From: DTDX01 sp964608455
Lineage (GTDB): Archaea > Thermoproteota > Bathyarchaeia > 40CM-2-53-6 > DTDX01
Length of the DNA stretch: 21,870 nucleotides
Reading direction: 5' to 3'
NCBI GenBank assembly: GCA_964608455.1
Contig: CAZSNM010000019.1
Span: 1 to 21,870, forward strand
The notes under the pieces are model-generated. The model had not been told where the DNA came from. It worked only from the letters and a program-made list of their open reading frames with translations, and did not search any database. A program made the position numbers and the translations under genes. Positions 1-6,854 of the stretch are shown piece after piece (positions within the stretch are counted from its first letter, which is position 1; each line of letters starts with the position of its first letter).

Positions 1-706
1 CATTTGCTACAGCTTTAGCCAATAATGTTTTTCCACATCCAGGTGGACCATAAAGGAAAACTCCTCTAGGCGGTTCTATACCCAGTCTTTGAAAAAGCTC
101 AGGATGCCTTAAAGGCAATTCAACCATTTCTCTTATTCTTTGAACTTCTTCATGTAATCCGCCTATATCTTCATAAGTTACCATTGGTATTCCTTTTCTT
201 TCTGGTGTAGGTTCGCTTAAAACTTGAACATGTGTTGTTTCAACAAGTTTTACAGGACCTCTTGGTCTAACTCTAGTAACCATAAGTGGAATTGCACTTC
301 CAAATATTGAAAGCATAACTACATCTCCTTCCATAAATGCTGTATCCATAAATCTCCGTCTAACAAAATCTATAAACTCTTGATCAACGCTTAATCGAAC
401 ATCTGTTGGAGCAAAAACTATGCTTTTAGCTTCTTTAACATCAGCTTTACTTACTAAAACATATTCATTTATTGCTACACCAGCATTTCTTCTAACTAAA
501 CCATCCATTCTAATTATTCCTTGAGATTCATCTTCAGAATATGCAGGCCAAGCCACTGCAACTGTAGTTCTTTTTCCTCTAATTTCAACAAAATCTCCTG
601 GGGTAATTCCAAGTATCTTCATAGTTTCCGAATCTATTCTAACCTTTCCATGGCCTACATCTCTTTGTTTAGCGTCAACAACTCTAAGTTGAACGTCTTT
701 CGCCAA
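1..706 (-). CDS. cdc48: Cdc48/VCP-type AAA+ ATPase, N-terminal part (cut by window edge)
   Basis: My own reading of the minus strand gives 235 codons ending inside the first ATPase domain. The product is the archaeal Cdc48/VAT unfoldase, a cytoplasmic hexamer that remodels or unfolds proteins, in many archaea for the proteasome. Residues 1-90 (LRVVDAKQRDVGHGKVRI) are the double-psi barrel of the N domain, about 100-170 the second N subdomain, and from about 175 (TYEDIGGLHEEVQRIREMVE) the D1 AAA module begins. Walker A is GPPGCGKT at 220-227, with Cys where Thr is commoner in D1. The start is TTG at 706, about 10 nt after GAGGGGGG; it begins exactly at the family's conserved N-terminus, and the next in-frame ATG would delete part of the barrel. 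The rest of D1 and all of D2 lie outside the window. Family assignment is very secure. Confidence 0.95.
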   Translation of the reverse strand, partial: MAKDVQLRVVDAKQRDVGHGKVRIDSETMKILGITPGDFVEIRGKRTTVAVAWPAYSEDESQGIIRMDGLVRRNAGVAINEYVLVSKADVKEAKSIVFAPTDVRLSVDQEFIDFVRRRFMDTAFMEGDVVMLSIFGSAIPLMVTRVRPRGPVKLVETTHVQVLSEPTPERKGIPMVTYEDIGGLHEEVQRIREMVELPLRHPELFQRLGIEPPRGVFLYGPPGCGKTLLAKAVAN

Positions 707-732
707 AAGTTTTCTACCCCCCTCTATACTAT

Positions 733-750
733 AAAATATATATTTTAAAC
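733..750 (-). promoter_or_regulatory. TATA-like box for cdc48
   Basis: On the minus strand an A/T-only block, AAAATATATATTTTAT-like, lies about 27-44 nt before the TTG start of cdc48 and just ahead of its GAGGGGGG ribosome site. This is the spacing expected of an archaeal TATA box giving a short leader. The rest of 751-893 is featureless AT-rich spacer after EF-1 beta, with several T-runs on the minus strand that could end the upstream transcript. The call rests on position and composition only. Confidence 0.45.
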
Positions 751-893
751 TTTTAAGGCTTAAAATAAAAAGATGATTTGCCGATAGTATTAGCATTATT
801 AATTTTTTAACTTTCTGCCTTTTAATGTTTATGTTTAAAAAATTAACCTGTTTAATTTTCTTTTTAAACTCTGAAAAATTAACACGAAAATGA

Positions 894-1163
894 TTAAATT
901 CTAGTTGAGCTTAAAACTTGAATTTCACTTATATCCTTTATTGATTTTAAAGCTTCTTCAACCTCATTTATTTTTTCAGGTTTCTCTTCTGGAATCGTAA
1001 TATGAGCAATTAAAGCAACTAAACCAAAGGCAATTGGTTCCTCATCAAATTTAATTATTGAAGCTTCATTTGGAAGCTTATTTTTAATTTCATTTTTTAA
1101 TTTTGACAAGTCTCCTTCAGGATTTGAAGGAAAAATTTTTATTGAAGTTAAAACCTTTGCCAT
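894..1163 (-). CDS. ef1b: Translation elongation factor 1-beta (aEF1B)
   Basis: The 89-residue product matches the whole length of archaeal EF-1 beta, the guanine-nucleotide exchange factor that recharges EF-1 alpha with GTP. It reads MAKVLTSIKIFPSNPEGDL at the N-terminus and contains the family signature region FDEEPIAFGLVALIAHITIPEE (residues about 40-61), then a C-terminal helix and strand ending in STRI. The family is normally 88-91 residues, so it is complete. The start is ATG at 1163 with GGAGGG 9 nt upstream. It lies 21 nt behind the zinc-ribbon gene, and this pair is a recurrent archaeal arrangement, so the two are almost certainly co-transcribed. No anomalies. Confidence 0.96.
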   Translation of the reverse strand: MAKVLTSIKIFPSNPEGDLSKLKNEIKNKLPNEASIIKFDEEPIAFGLVALIAHITIPEEKPEKINEVEEALKSIKDISEIQVLSSTRI

Positions 1164-1184
1164 TTTAATTTTCCCTCCTATATT

Positions 1185-1361
1185 TTATGGTCCTGTAAAA
1201 CCGCATTTAGGGCATTTATAAGGTCTTCCAAAGCTTCTGCATTTTTTGCAACGCCAAATAATTAATTCTCCGCAATTTGGACAAGGAAATTTTGTAGCTG
1301 CCTCTCCAGGAAGAATTAATCTTCCACACCAATTGCATTTAGGCATTTCTACTTCACTCAA
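1185..1361 (-). CDS. Small zinc-ribbon protein (HVO_2753-like)
   Basis: This is a short protein of 58 residues with four CxxC knuckles: CNWC, CPNC, CKKC and CPKC, ending CGFTGP. That double zinc-ribbon pattern and the FTGP tail identify the archaeal family usually found directly upstream of EF-1 beta. Its molecular role is not settled; translation-linked or nucleic-acid binding is inference from the neighbour and from the zinc fingers. I chose TTG at 1361 because GGTGAGG lies 6 nt before it, giving MSEVEMPKCNWC. GTG at 1373 has no ribosome site, and ATG at 1346 is possible but would put the site about 20 nt away. A TATA-like element embedded in a palindrome lies upstream at 1399-1418. Confidence 0.88.
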   Translation of the reverse strand: MSEVEMPKCNWCGRLILPGEAATKFPCPNCGELIIWRCKKCRSFGRPYKCPKCGFTGP

Positions 1362-1398
1362 AGTTTTCCTCACCGTTTTAAAAAAACAAATTAATTTT

Positions 1399-1418
1399 CG
1401 ATAAATTTATAGTTATCG
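1399..1418 (-). promoter_or_regulatory. Palindrome overlapping TATA-like box of the zinc-ribbon/EF-1 beta operon
   Basis: The plus strand reads cgataaatttatagttatcg: 6-nt arms CGATAA/TTATCG around an 8-nt core whose minus strand, CTATAAAT, is a good TATA box. The box lies about 45 nt before the chosen TTG start, so transcription would begin near 1380 and leave a leader of about 20 nt holding the GGTGAGG site. Arms flanking a TATA box would suit a repressor that blocks TBP, but a chance repeat in AT-rich DNA is not excluded. Confidence 0.4.
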
Positions 1419-1445
1419 TTTTTTAACTTTATCCAACTCCTTTTT

Positions 1446-4400
1446 TTATGGAAATGGGCATGTTTTTGTTGGGCACCCTCCAGAATATTCTGATTCTGCA
1501 GCAATAAATTTCCCCTCCTTTGTTTTTATTTCACCTATATATAAAACTTGTTCTGGTTTGCTTCCATATCTAAATACGGTTACCCCTTTACATTTAAGCC
1601 TCCATGCTAATTCAAAGATTTTTTTAACATCGTTTATGGTAGCATCATATGGTAAATTAACTGTTTTTGAAACAGCATTATCAGTATATTTTTGAAAAGC
1701 AGCTTGCATTTTAACATGCCATTCGGGAGAAATATCTAAAGCTGTAACAAAAATCTTTTTTACATCCTCTGGAATGTCATCAATTTTTTGTATAGAACCT
1801 GTTTTTGCTATTTCTTCAAGAAGTTTAGCGTTATAAAATCCTTTTTGTTTTGCTGTTAATTCAAATAGGGGGTTTATTTCAAAGAGCCTTTTTCCCCCTA
1901 AAACATTTCTTATAAAGGAAACTGCGAATAAAGGTTCTATTCCAGATGAGCATCCAGCTATTATGCTTATGCTTCCTGTAGGCGCTATAGTAGTTACAGT
2001 TGCATTTCTCATAGCTGAATATTTATCTTTCCAAATGCTTTTGTCAAAGTTTGGAAATGAACCTCTTTCTTCACCAAGCTCTATAGATTTCTTTCTAGCC
2101 TCTTCAGTTATAAACTTCATGATTTTTTCAGCAATGTTTAAAGCTTCTTCAGAATTATAAGGTATCTCAAGTTTTATAAGCATATCGGCAAATCCCATAA
2201 CACCTAAACCTATTTTTCTATTAGCTTTAGTCATTTCTTCTATTTCTTTAAGCGGAAATACATTTACATCAATTACATTATCAAGAAAATGAACAGCATT
2301 TCTCACAGTTTCTTTAAGTTTATTCCAATTTATTTTTTTATCCTCAACCACTCTTGAAAGATTTATTGAACCTAAATTGCATGATTCATATGATAGCAAT
2401 GGTTGTTCTCCGCAATTATGCACATAAAACCCATTAGCATCAAAAGCATTTAAACCTGGAATTTTCACATCATAGGTTGATTCTAAATCTTTAAAAATTA
2501 ATTTTTCAAATGTTGCTGTGAAATATTTTTTCGGTTTATTTCTTTTTAAACTATTTATTAACTTTTCAATTTCCCTCTTTTTTCTTAAATTTTTAATTTG
2601 TATTTTTTTATAGAAATTCAAAATACTTTCTTTTGAGGAAATAACTAATTCATAAAATTTACATTCATCTTTTTTAAAGCGAATTTTAGAATAAATTCCA
2701 AATCTAAGAAGCATTCTTTGAATCATTTTAATCAATTGAATATCTGTTTGAGCAACTATAACTTTAATCTCCCTTCTTCTTTTTTCAACAAAACCGTTTG
2801 CATCAAATAAACTTGCAATTAAACCTTTACAAAAGCTTGAGGATGTTTTTTCTAATTTAACTAAAAAATCTTCCTTTAATTCAGTTGTTAAAAGAACTAA
2901 AGATGAGCTATAACCAAAGGCATTTATGCAGTTTCCATTTAAATTAGTGTTGTCATCATAATTTTCCTTTATTTTAAGCATAGTTTTCGTTATAAATGAG
3001 CCAATAATGTATCCTTCATCAAAAGAATATGGTCCATCCCAAAAATCTATTGATGAATGATTATTTAAAAGTATTTCATCATTTTTTCTTAATTCCTCCG
3101 CTTTTACCCATTTGAATGTTATACGAGATTTTTTTCTTTCAATCTTCATAATTGGATGATCTTTAGTTAAATGTAGTTCAAATCCTTCCTTAGTTACCAA
3201 TTTATAAACTTGCCTCACACCTGTAAAGAAGAAACCTTCAGAATTTGAATTCCATTTTTTTCCATTAACAATTGCAGTAAATCTTCTTCCTATTAAATCA
3301 GCAACTTGTTTAGGGCCTTCAGCAGTCATAACCCATATATGAGATGGAAAACAGGGATTTGTTGCTTCAATTTCCCCAAGTTGCGGTGTTGGATTATGTC
3401 TATTAATTTCATCAATAAATATTACTCCTGGATCTCCGCTTCTCCATGCCGATTCAGCAATTAAATTCCAAACATATTTAGCTTTTAACTTTTTCACTTT
3501 TTCTTTATTTCTTGGATTAATTAACCAATATTCTTCATCTTTTTCAAGCTTCTCCATAAACTCATCTGTAATTGCAACTGAAATATTAAAATTTGATAAA
3601 ACATTTGGAGTTTGCTTTGCCATTATAAATTCAATTATATCTGGATGATCAACTCTTAGAATGCCCATCATAGCGCCTCTCCTTCTTCCTCCTGCCTTTA
3701 TCACATCTGTAGCTACATCAAAAACTCTCATGAAACTTACAGGTCCAGAAGCAACTCCTTTAGTGGATTTTACAATATCACCTTTAGGTCTAAGCTTTGA
3801 AAAATTGAACCCTACTCCTCCACCGCTTTGTTCAATTAAAGCCATATCCATTACAGCTTTAAATATACTTCTTAAAGAATCTTCAATTGGTAAAACAAAA
3901 CATGCTGATAATTGCCCCAGGCTTGTTCCAGCATTAAAAAGTGTAGGTGAGTTAGGAAGAAACTCAAGCTTAGCCATCATGTTATAAAATATTGTTTCGC
4001 TTTTTTTTGGATCCCCTCCATAGTTTATATCAGCTTTAGAAATGGCTTTAGCAACTCTCATAAACATTTGACTTGGCGTCTCAATTATTTCTCCAAACTC
4101 ATTTCTTAATAAATATCTTGTTTTTAAAACTTCTAAAGCGTTAACTGTTAATTTAGGTTCTGGAAAACCAAGTTCTTCTTTTAACGCTCTTATTTCATTT
4201 TTTCTTTCTCTATATGCTTGATACTCTTCAGCAACCTTATTATAGCCTTTTCTTTTTAAAACTTCTATAACTAAATCTTGAGCATCTTCAATTGATGGAA
4301 TTTTATCCTTAAATTTTTCTTCTAAAAGCTTAACAACCTCTTTAGTTATTTCCTCAGCTTTTTCTCCATTTTTCAGCTCAACAGCAATAAAAGCTCTATG

Positions 4401-4484
4401 AACAGCATCTTTAATTCTGCTAGAATTAAAATCTACTATTTTTCCATCCCTTTTTTTTATTTTAGTAAGAACCATTTTTTTCAC
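1446..4484 (-). CDS. nrdJ: Class II (adenosylcobalamin-dependent) ribonucleotide reductase with intein
   Basis: The precursor is 1012 residues; removal of the intein (378-690) leaves a 699-residue enzyme that reduces ribonucleotides to deoxyribonucleotides. Residues about 5-95 are an ATP-cone (TKIKKRDGKIVDFNSSRIKDA). The catalytic barrel carries Cys195 (SACFVLP) and Cys702 (YESCNLGS), the substrate-reducing pair, and Cys691 in NP-CGE, the thiyl-radical cysteine. The tail holds the CPTKTC pair (1004, 1009) that re-reduces the active site. No radical-generating small subunit lies nearby and the sequence resembles NrdJ, so cobalamin dependence is inferred from family. GTG at 4484 and ATG at 4475 are both possible starts; the GTGA just before ATG 4475 favours the latter. 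The gene is monocistronic as far as visible, with a TATA-like box at about 4525-4536. Confidence 0.95.
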   Translation of the reverse strand: MKKMVLTKIKKRDGKIVDFNSSRIKDAVHRAFIAVELKNGEKAEEITKEVVKLLEEKFKDKIPSIEDAQDLVIEVLKRKGYNKVAEEYQAYRERKNEIRALKEELGFPEPKLTVNALEVLKTRYLLRNEFGEIIETPSQMFMRVAKAISKADINYGGDPKKSETIFYNMMAKLEFLPNSPTLFNAGTSLGQLSACFVLPIEDSLRSIFKAVMDMALIEQSGGGVGFNFSKLRPKGDIVKSTKGVASGPVSFMRVFDVATDVIKAGGRRRGAMMGILRVDHPDIIEFIMAKQTPNVLSNFNISVAITDEFMEKLEKDEEYWLINPRNKEKVKKLKAKYVWNLIAESAWRSGDPGVIFIDEINRHNPTPQLGEIEATNPCFPSHIWVMTAEGPKQVADLIGRRFTAIVNGKKWNSNSEGFFFTGVRQVYKLVTKEGFELHLTKDHPIMKIERKKSRITFKWVKAEELRKNDEILLNNHSSIDFWDGPYSFDEGYIIGSFITKTMLKIKENYDDNTNLNGNCINAFGYSSSLVLLTTELKEDFLVKLEKTSSSFCKGLIASLFDANGFVEKRRREIKVIVAQTDIQLIKMIQRMLLRFGIYSKIRFKKDECKFYELVISSKESILNFYKKIQIKNLRKKREIEKLINSLKRNKPKKYFTATFEKLIFKDLESTYDVKIPGLNAFDANGFYVHNCGEQPLLSYESCNLGSINLSRVVEDKKINWNKLKETVRNAVHFLDNVIDVNVFPLKEIEEMTKANRKIGLGVMGFADMLIKLEIPYNSEEALNIAEKIMKFITEEARKKSIELGEERGSFPNFDKSIWKDKYSAMRNATVTTIAPTGSISIIAGCSSGIEPLFAVSFIRNVLGGKRLFEINPLFELTAKQKGFYNAKLLEEIAKTGSIQKIDDIPEDVKKIFVTALDISPEWHVKMQAAFQKYTDNAVSKTVNLPYDATINDVKKIFELAWRLKCKGVTVFRYGSKPEQVLYIGEIKTKEGKFIAAESEYSGGCPTKTCPFP
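2415..3353 (-). mobile_element. Intein in NrdJ with degenerate LAGLIDADG endonuclease
   Basis: Residues 378-690 of the precursor (313 aa) do not belong to ribonucleotide reductase and match an intein. Cys378 starts block A (CFPSHIWVMTAEG). Block B has the TxxH motif (LTKDHP, Thr440, His443). Blocks F and G read YDVKIPGLNAFDANGFYVHN, ending His689-Asn690, followed by Cys691 as the +1 nucleophile. All residues needed for protein splicing are therefore present. The centre (about 488-645) is a LAGLIDADG homing-endonuclease region, but the first motif reads IIGSFITKT and the second IASLFDANG. The catalytic Asp is replaced by Lys500 and Asn563, so DNA cleavage is probably lost. The insertion separates NP from CGE in the reductase active site. 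Confidence 0.95.
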
Positions 4485-4489
4485 TTCTT

Positions 4490-4504
4490 GCTTATATCAT
4501 AAGC
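4490..4504 (-). promoter_or_regulatory. Perfect inverted repeat at the expected nrdJ transcription start
   Basis: The plus strand reads gcttatatcataagc, a perfect 6-nt inverted repeat with a 3-nt centre, lying between the TATA-like box and the start codon of nrdJ. With a TATA box centred near 4530, transcription would start near 4504, so the repeat sits on the first transcribed bases. That is a common place for archaeal repressor operators. It is unlike the bacterial NrdR box. A chance palindrome cannot be excluded. Confidence 0.35.
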
Positions 4505-4524
4505 ATTAATTAATAATTATCAAA

Positions 4525-4536
4525 CTTTATATTTTC
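4525..4536 (-). promoter_or_regulatory. TATA-like box for nrdJ
   Basis: The minus strand reads GAAAATATAAAG about 41-52 nt before GTG 4484 (50-61 nt before ATG 4475). This is the best TATA-like match in the 102-nt gap upstream of nrdJ, and its position would allow a leader of about 20-30 nt. Confidence 0.4.
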
Positions 4537-4586
4537 ATAAAAATATCTATACAAAATTTTTACTACAATCTTTATAGAAATCAAAA

Positions 4587-5423
4587 TTAATAAAAGTATT
4601 TTGTTAATTTGATTCTTCTTGGAAAAGCAGATTCAACTTGAACATTAAATCTAGTGCATAAAGATTCAATTTTTTTAAATGTTTCATTCCATTTTGATTG
4701 CAAATTAACTAAAATTGGAATTTTTTCAATAAGTGTTGAATCCCAATCTTCAAGAAAAGACTTTAAAGATTTTAAAACAAACTTTTTAAGATTTAATTTG
4801 TCATAAATTATTTTGCTTCCTGTTTTTTTAGCTAACTTAACTATTTTTACAATTGTTTCATAATCATCATTGACTTCAGGTATTATTGGACCATAAAAAA
4901 GCCATGTTTGAATTTTTTGTGAAGCACATTCCTCAAGAATTTGAGCTCTAGCATCAGGTTTTGAAGCTTTAGGCTCAAGTTTTTCAGCTAACTCTTGATT
5001 TAATGTTGTTATTGTTACTCCTACATCAAATAAGTTTGAGCATATTAAATCTAAATCGCGAAGAATTAAATTTGATTTAGTTTGAATAGATATTGGAAAA
5101 CCTTCATTTTTAAGGATTTCTAAACTTTTTCGAGTTAAATTATATTTTTTTTCTAAAGGTTGATATGGATCTGTTGATGTGCTTACACCAACTAAACCCT
5201 TTTTTTTCTTTTTAACTTCTTTAATTAAAGCTTCAAGCAAATTTATTTTTGGTTTAATTATTTCCCCCCAATTTAAAGCCACTTCTTTATCTTTTAATAT
5301 TGATGAAACATAACAATATTTACAAGCATGCTCACACCCTATATAAGGGTTTAAACAATAACGTAAACCTGGAAGCTTGCTTAATACTAAACCTGAGAAA
5401 CATTTAACTTCAATAATTTTCAA
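4587..5423 (-). CDS. Radical SAM protein, spore photoproduct lyase-like (SplB/COG1533-type)
   Basis: The 278-residue protein has the radical SAM cluster motif CX3CX2C at Cys30, Cys34 and Cys37 (GCEHACKYCYVSS), preceded by the family's NPYIG. The segment STSTDPYQPLEKKYNLTRKSLEIL (about 81-104) is typical of the SplB-like group often labelled DNA repair photolyase. It should bind a [4Fe-4S] cluster and S-adenosylmethionine and do radical chemistry in the cytoplasm; the substrate cannot be told from sequence. True spore photoproduct lyases are longer, so cleavage of thymine photoproducts is not claimed. The start is TTG at 5423 with AGGAAGG about 10 nt upstream. It lies 22 nt behind nreA on the same strand, which hints at a DNA-repair role, though that is inference. 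Confidence 0.85.
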   Translation of the reverse strand: MKIIEVKCFSGLVLSKLPGLRYCLNPYIGCEHACKYCYVSSILKDKEVALNWGEIIKPKINLLEALIKEVKKKKKGLVGVSTSTDPYQPLEKKYNLTRKSLEILKNEGFPISIQTKSNLILRDLDLICSNLFDVGVTITTLNQELAEKLEPKASKPDARAQILEECASQKIQTWLFYGPIIPEVNDDYETIVKIVKLAKKTGSKIIYDKLNLKKFVLKSLKSFLEDWDSTLIEKIPILVNLQSKWNETFKKIESLCTRFNVQVESAFPRRIKLTKYFY

Positions 5424-5445
5424 ATTTAATTTTCCTTCCTGCTTT

Positions 5446-6690
5446 TTAAATTAAAAATTTAATTAACTTTTTTTGATGAAGCATTTGCTTTAACATAACG
5501 CTATTTGCTATCCAATCCTCAATTTTAATGGTTAAATGCTTTTCAGAATATTTTAACGCTTCATTTAGGGAATCAAAAATTTTAGGTTTAGTGGCTAAAG
5601 CTTTTCTAACGCTTTCTCTTACATTCCAAACTCCAACTGGTAAAATATATCCTGGATGAATTTCCCTTAAAGTTAAAGCTGAAGCTTGCTTTTTTTCTTT
5701 AACAAGTTTTTCAGCAACAGCAAGTCTTGCTGCATAATAGCATCCTCCAACATTAGCATACTCAACTCGCCCTTTATATCCTTCATAATCCCCCATTAAT
5801 GCTGGTTTTACTCCATTTTTATTCCATGCTGTTCCAGGAAACCATGCTTCAATCCATTCAAAACTCCATTTTTCAGGCATTAAAATAGTTAAAAAAATAT
5901 TATCTAAATTTTTAAAAACATAAACTTGATATTCATTTATCGTATCAAAATTTTTTAATTCATTTATTAAATGTTTTGAAATTGTATCATCAACAGCTGT
6001 AATACTCCATCTTGTTGGAACAAGCCTTCTTTTAAATCCTAAACCAAACATTCCTAAACTAAAGCATTTTTGAATTGAAGTTATTGGTTCTCCAGATTTA
6101 TAAAGCGTTATTATTGCTTCAGATGCTTTTAAATCCTTATCAAAATAAGCTTTTTCAATTCTTTGATTAACATGAGGGTTCCCTAATTCTAAATGCTTTA
6201 AGGGAGCTGAAGGTCCAAAAGGTTGAGTTTCATCGCTTAACACAATTGTTCCTTTAGGTTTTCTTTTAAAAACAGCTAAAGCATCTACAGGGGAATCGCT
6301 CATAGCTAATTCTTGAAGAGAAAGCAAAAATTTATCAGCATTTAATGCAGCTTCAGTATTCATTAAAACTTTTCCTCTAATTAACATTGATCTAAAATCT
6401 ACGATTTCATCTATAGTTTTACCAATCCACATTTCTGGAAAATCTAAAATTTTAGTATCTCCTTGTTGTGGTGGAATTAAAGGTCCAATGCTTAACTTAG
6501 GATATCCGCTCCATCCAACAAAAACTCCTGGAGGGCTTGAGCCATAAATGCTTTCAGAATCAATAAGTTTATAACATTTAATTAAAGAAAAAGATTTAAC
6601 AATAATTGGGCAACGGGATTTACCGCAAAGCATTCGCCCTCCTTTGCATAAAAGACAAAGAGGAATATTAGATAAATTCATTAATTTCAT
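5446..6690 (-). CDS. nreA: DNA repair protein NreA
   Basis: The 414-residue product is a full-length archaeal Nre protein. The N-terminus has a zinc-knuckle (Cys12, Cys15, Cys22, Cys27 in LCLLCKGGRMLCGKSRC), followed by the conserved SPPGVFVGWSGYPKLSIGPLIPP segment (about 52-74), the DFRSMLIRGK region and the C-terminal domain with TRWSITAVDD and MGDYEGYKGRVEY. The last residues, QKKLIKFL (406-413), fit a PCNA-interacting peptide. In Haloferax, NreA has been reported to bind PCNA through such a tail and to protect against DNA damage; its biochemical activity remains unclear. The start is ATG at 6690 with GGAG 5 nt upstream. It leads a two-gene unit with the radical SAM gene and is divergent from FEN1. 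Confidence 0.95.
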   Translation of the reverse strand: MKLMNLSNIPLCLLCKGGRMLCGKSRCPIIVKSFSLIKCYKLIDSESIYGSSPPGVFVGWSGYPKLSIGPLIPPQQGDTKILDFPEMWIGKTIDEIVDFRSMLIRGKVLMNTEAALNADKFLLSLQELAMSDSPVDALAVFKRKPKGTIVLSDETQPFGPSAPLKHLELGNPHVNQRIEKAYFDKDLKASEAIITLYKSGEPITSIQKCFSLGMFGLGFKRRLVPTRWSITAVDDTISKHLINELKNFDTINEYQVYVFKNLDNIFLTILMPEKWSFEWIEAWFPGTAWNKNGVKPALMGDYEGYKGRVEYANVGGCYYAARLAVAEKLVKEKKQASALTLREIHPGYILPVGVWNVRESVRKALATKPKIFDSLNEALKYSEKHLTIKIEDWIANSVMLKQMLHQKKLIKFLI

Positions 6691-6854
6691 AAACTCTCCA
6701 AAATCAATTTAAACCTTAAGAAAAAATTGTTTTAACATGAAAATAAATTTTAATTTGCTTTAAATATTATTATTTTACAAATTTATGCCTAAAATAAGAT
6801 TTGGAAAACTTCATATACTTAATATTATTATTAAAAATTTTAGAGGCTTTTAAC

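Noticed and set aside
220..700. CRISPR arrays, tRNA genes or other RNA genes anywhere in the window, looked for in the spacers.
   Set aside because: No regularly spaced direct repeats, cloverleaf-like GC-rich stems or box C/D pairs were found; spacers are short and very AT-rich. The range given is nominal because the remark concerns the entire window.
3661..3987. A 108-codon plus-strand open frame inside nrdJ.
   Set aside because: It is antisense to the conserved reductase barrel and has no family features or start signals.
6801..6854. In-frame upstream extension of FEN1 by 18 hydrophobic residues, resembling a membrane anchor or signal.
   Set aside because: FEN1 proteins begin at MGVxLxxL, matching TTG 6855 with its own AGAGG site; the extension is AT-rich spacer that happens to stay open.
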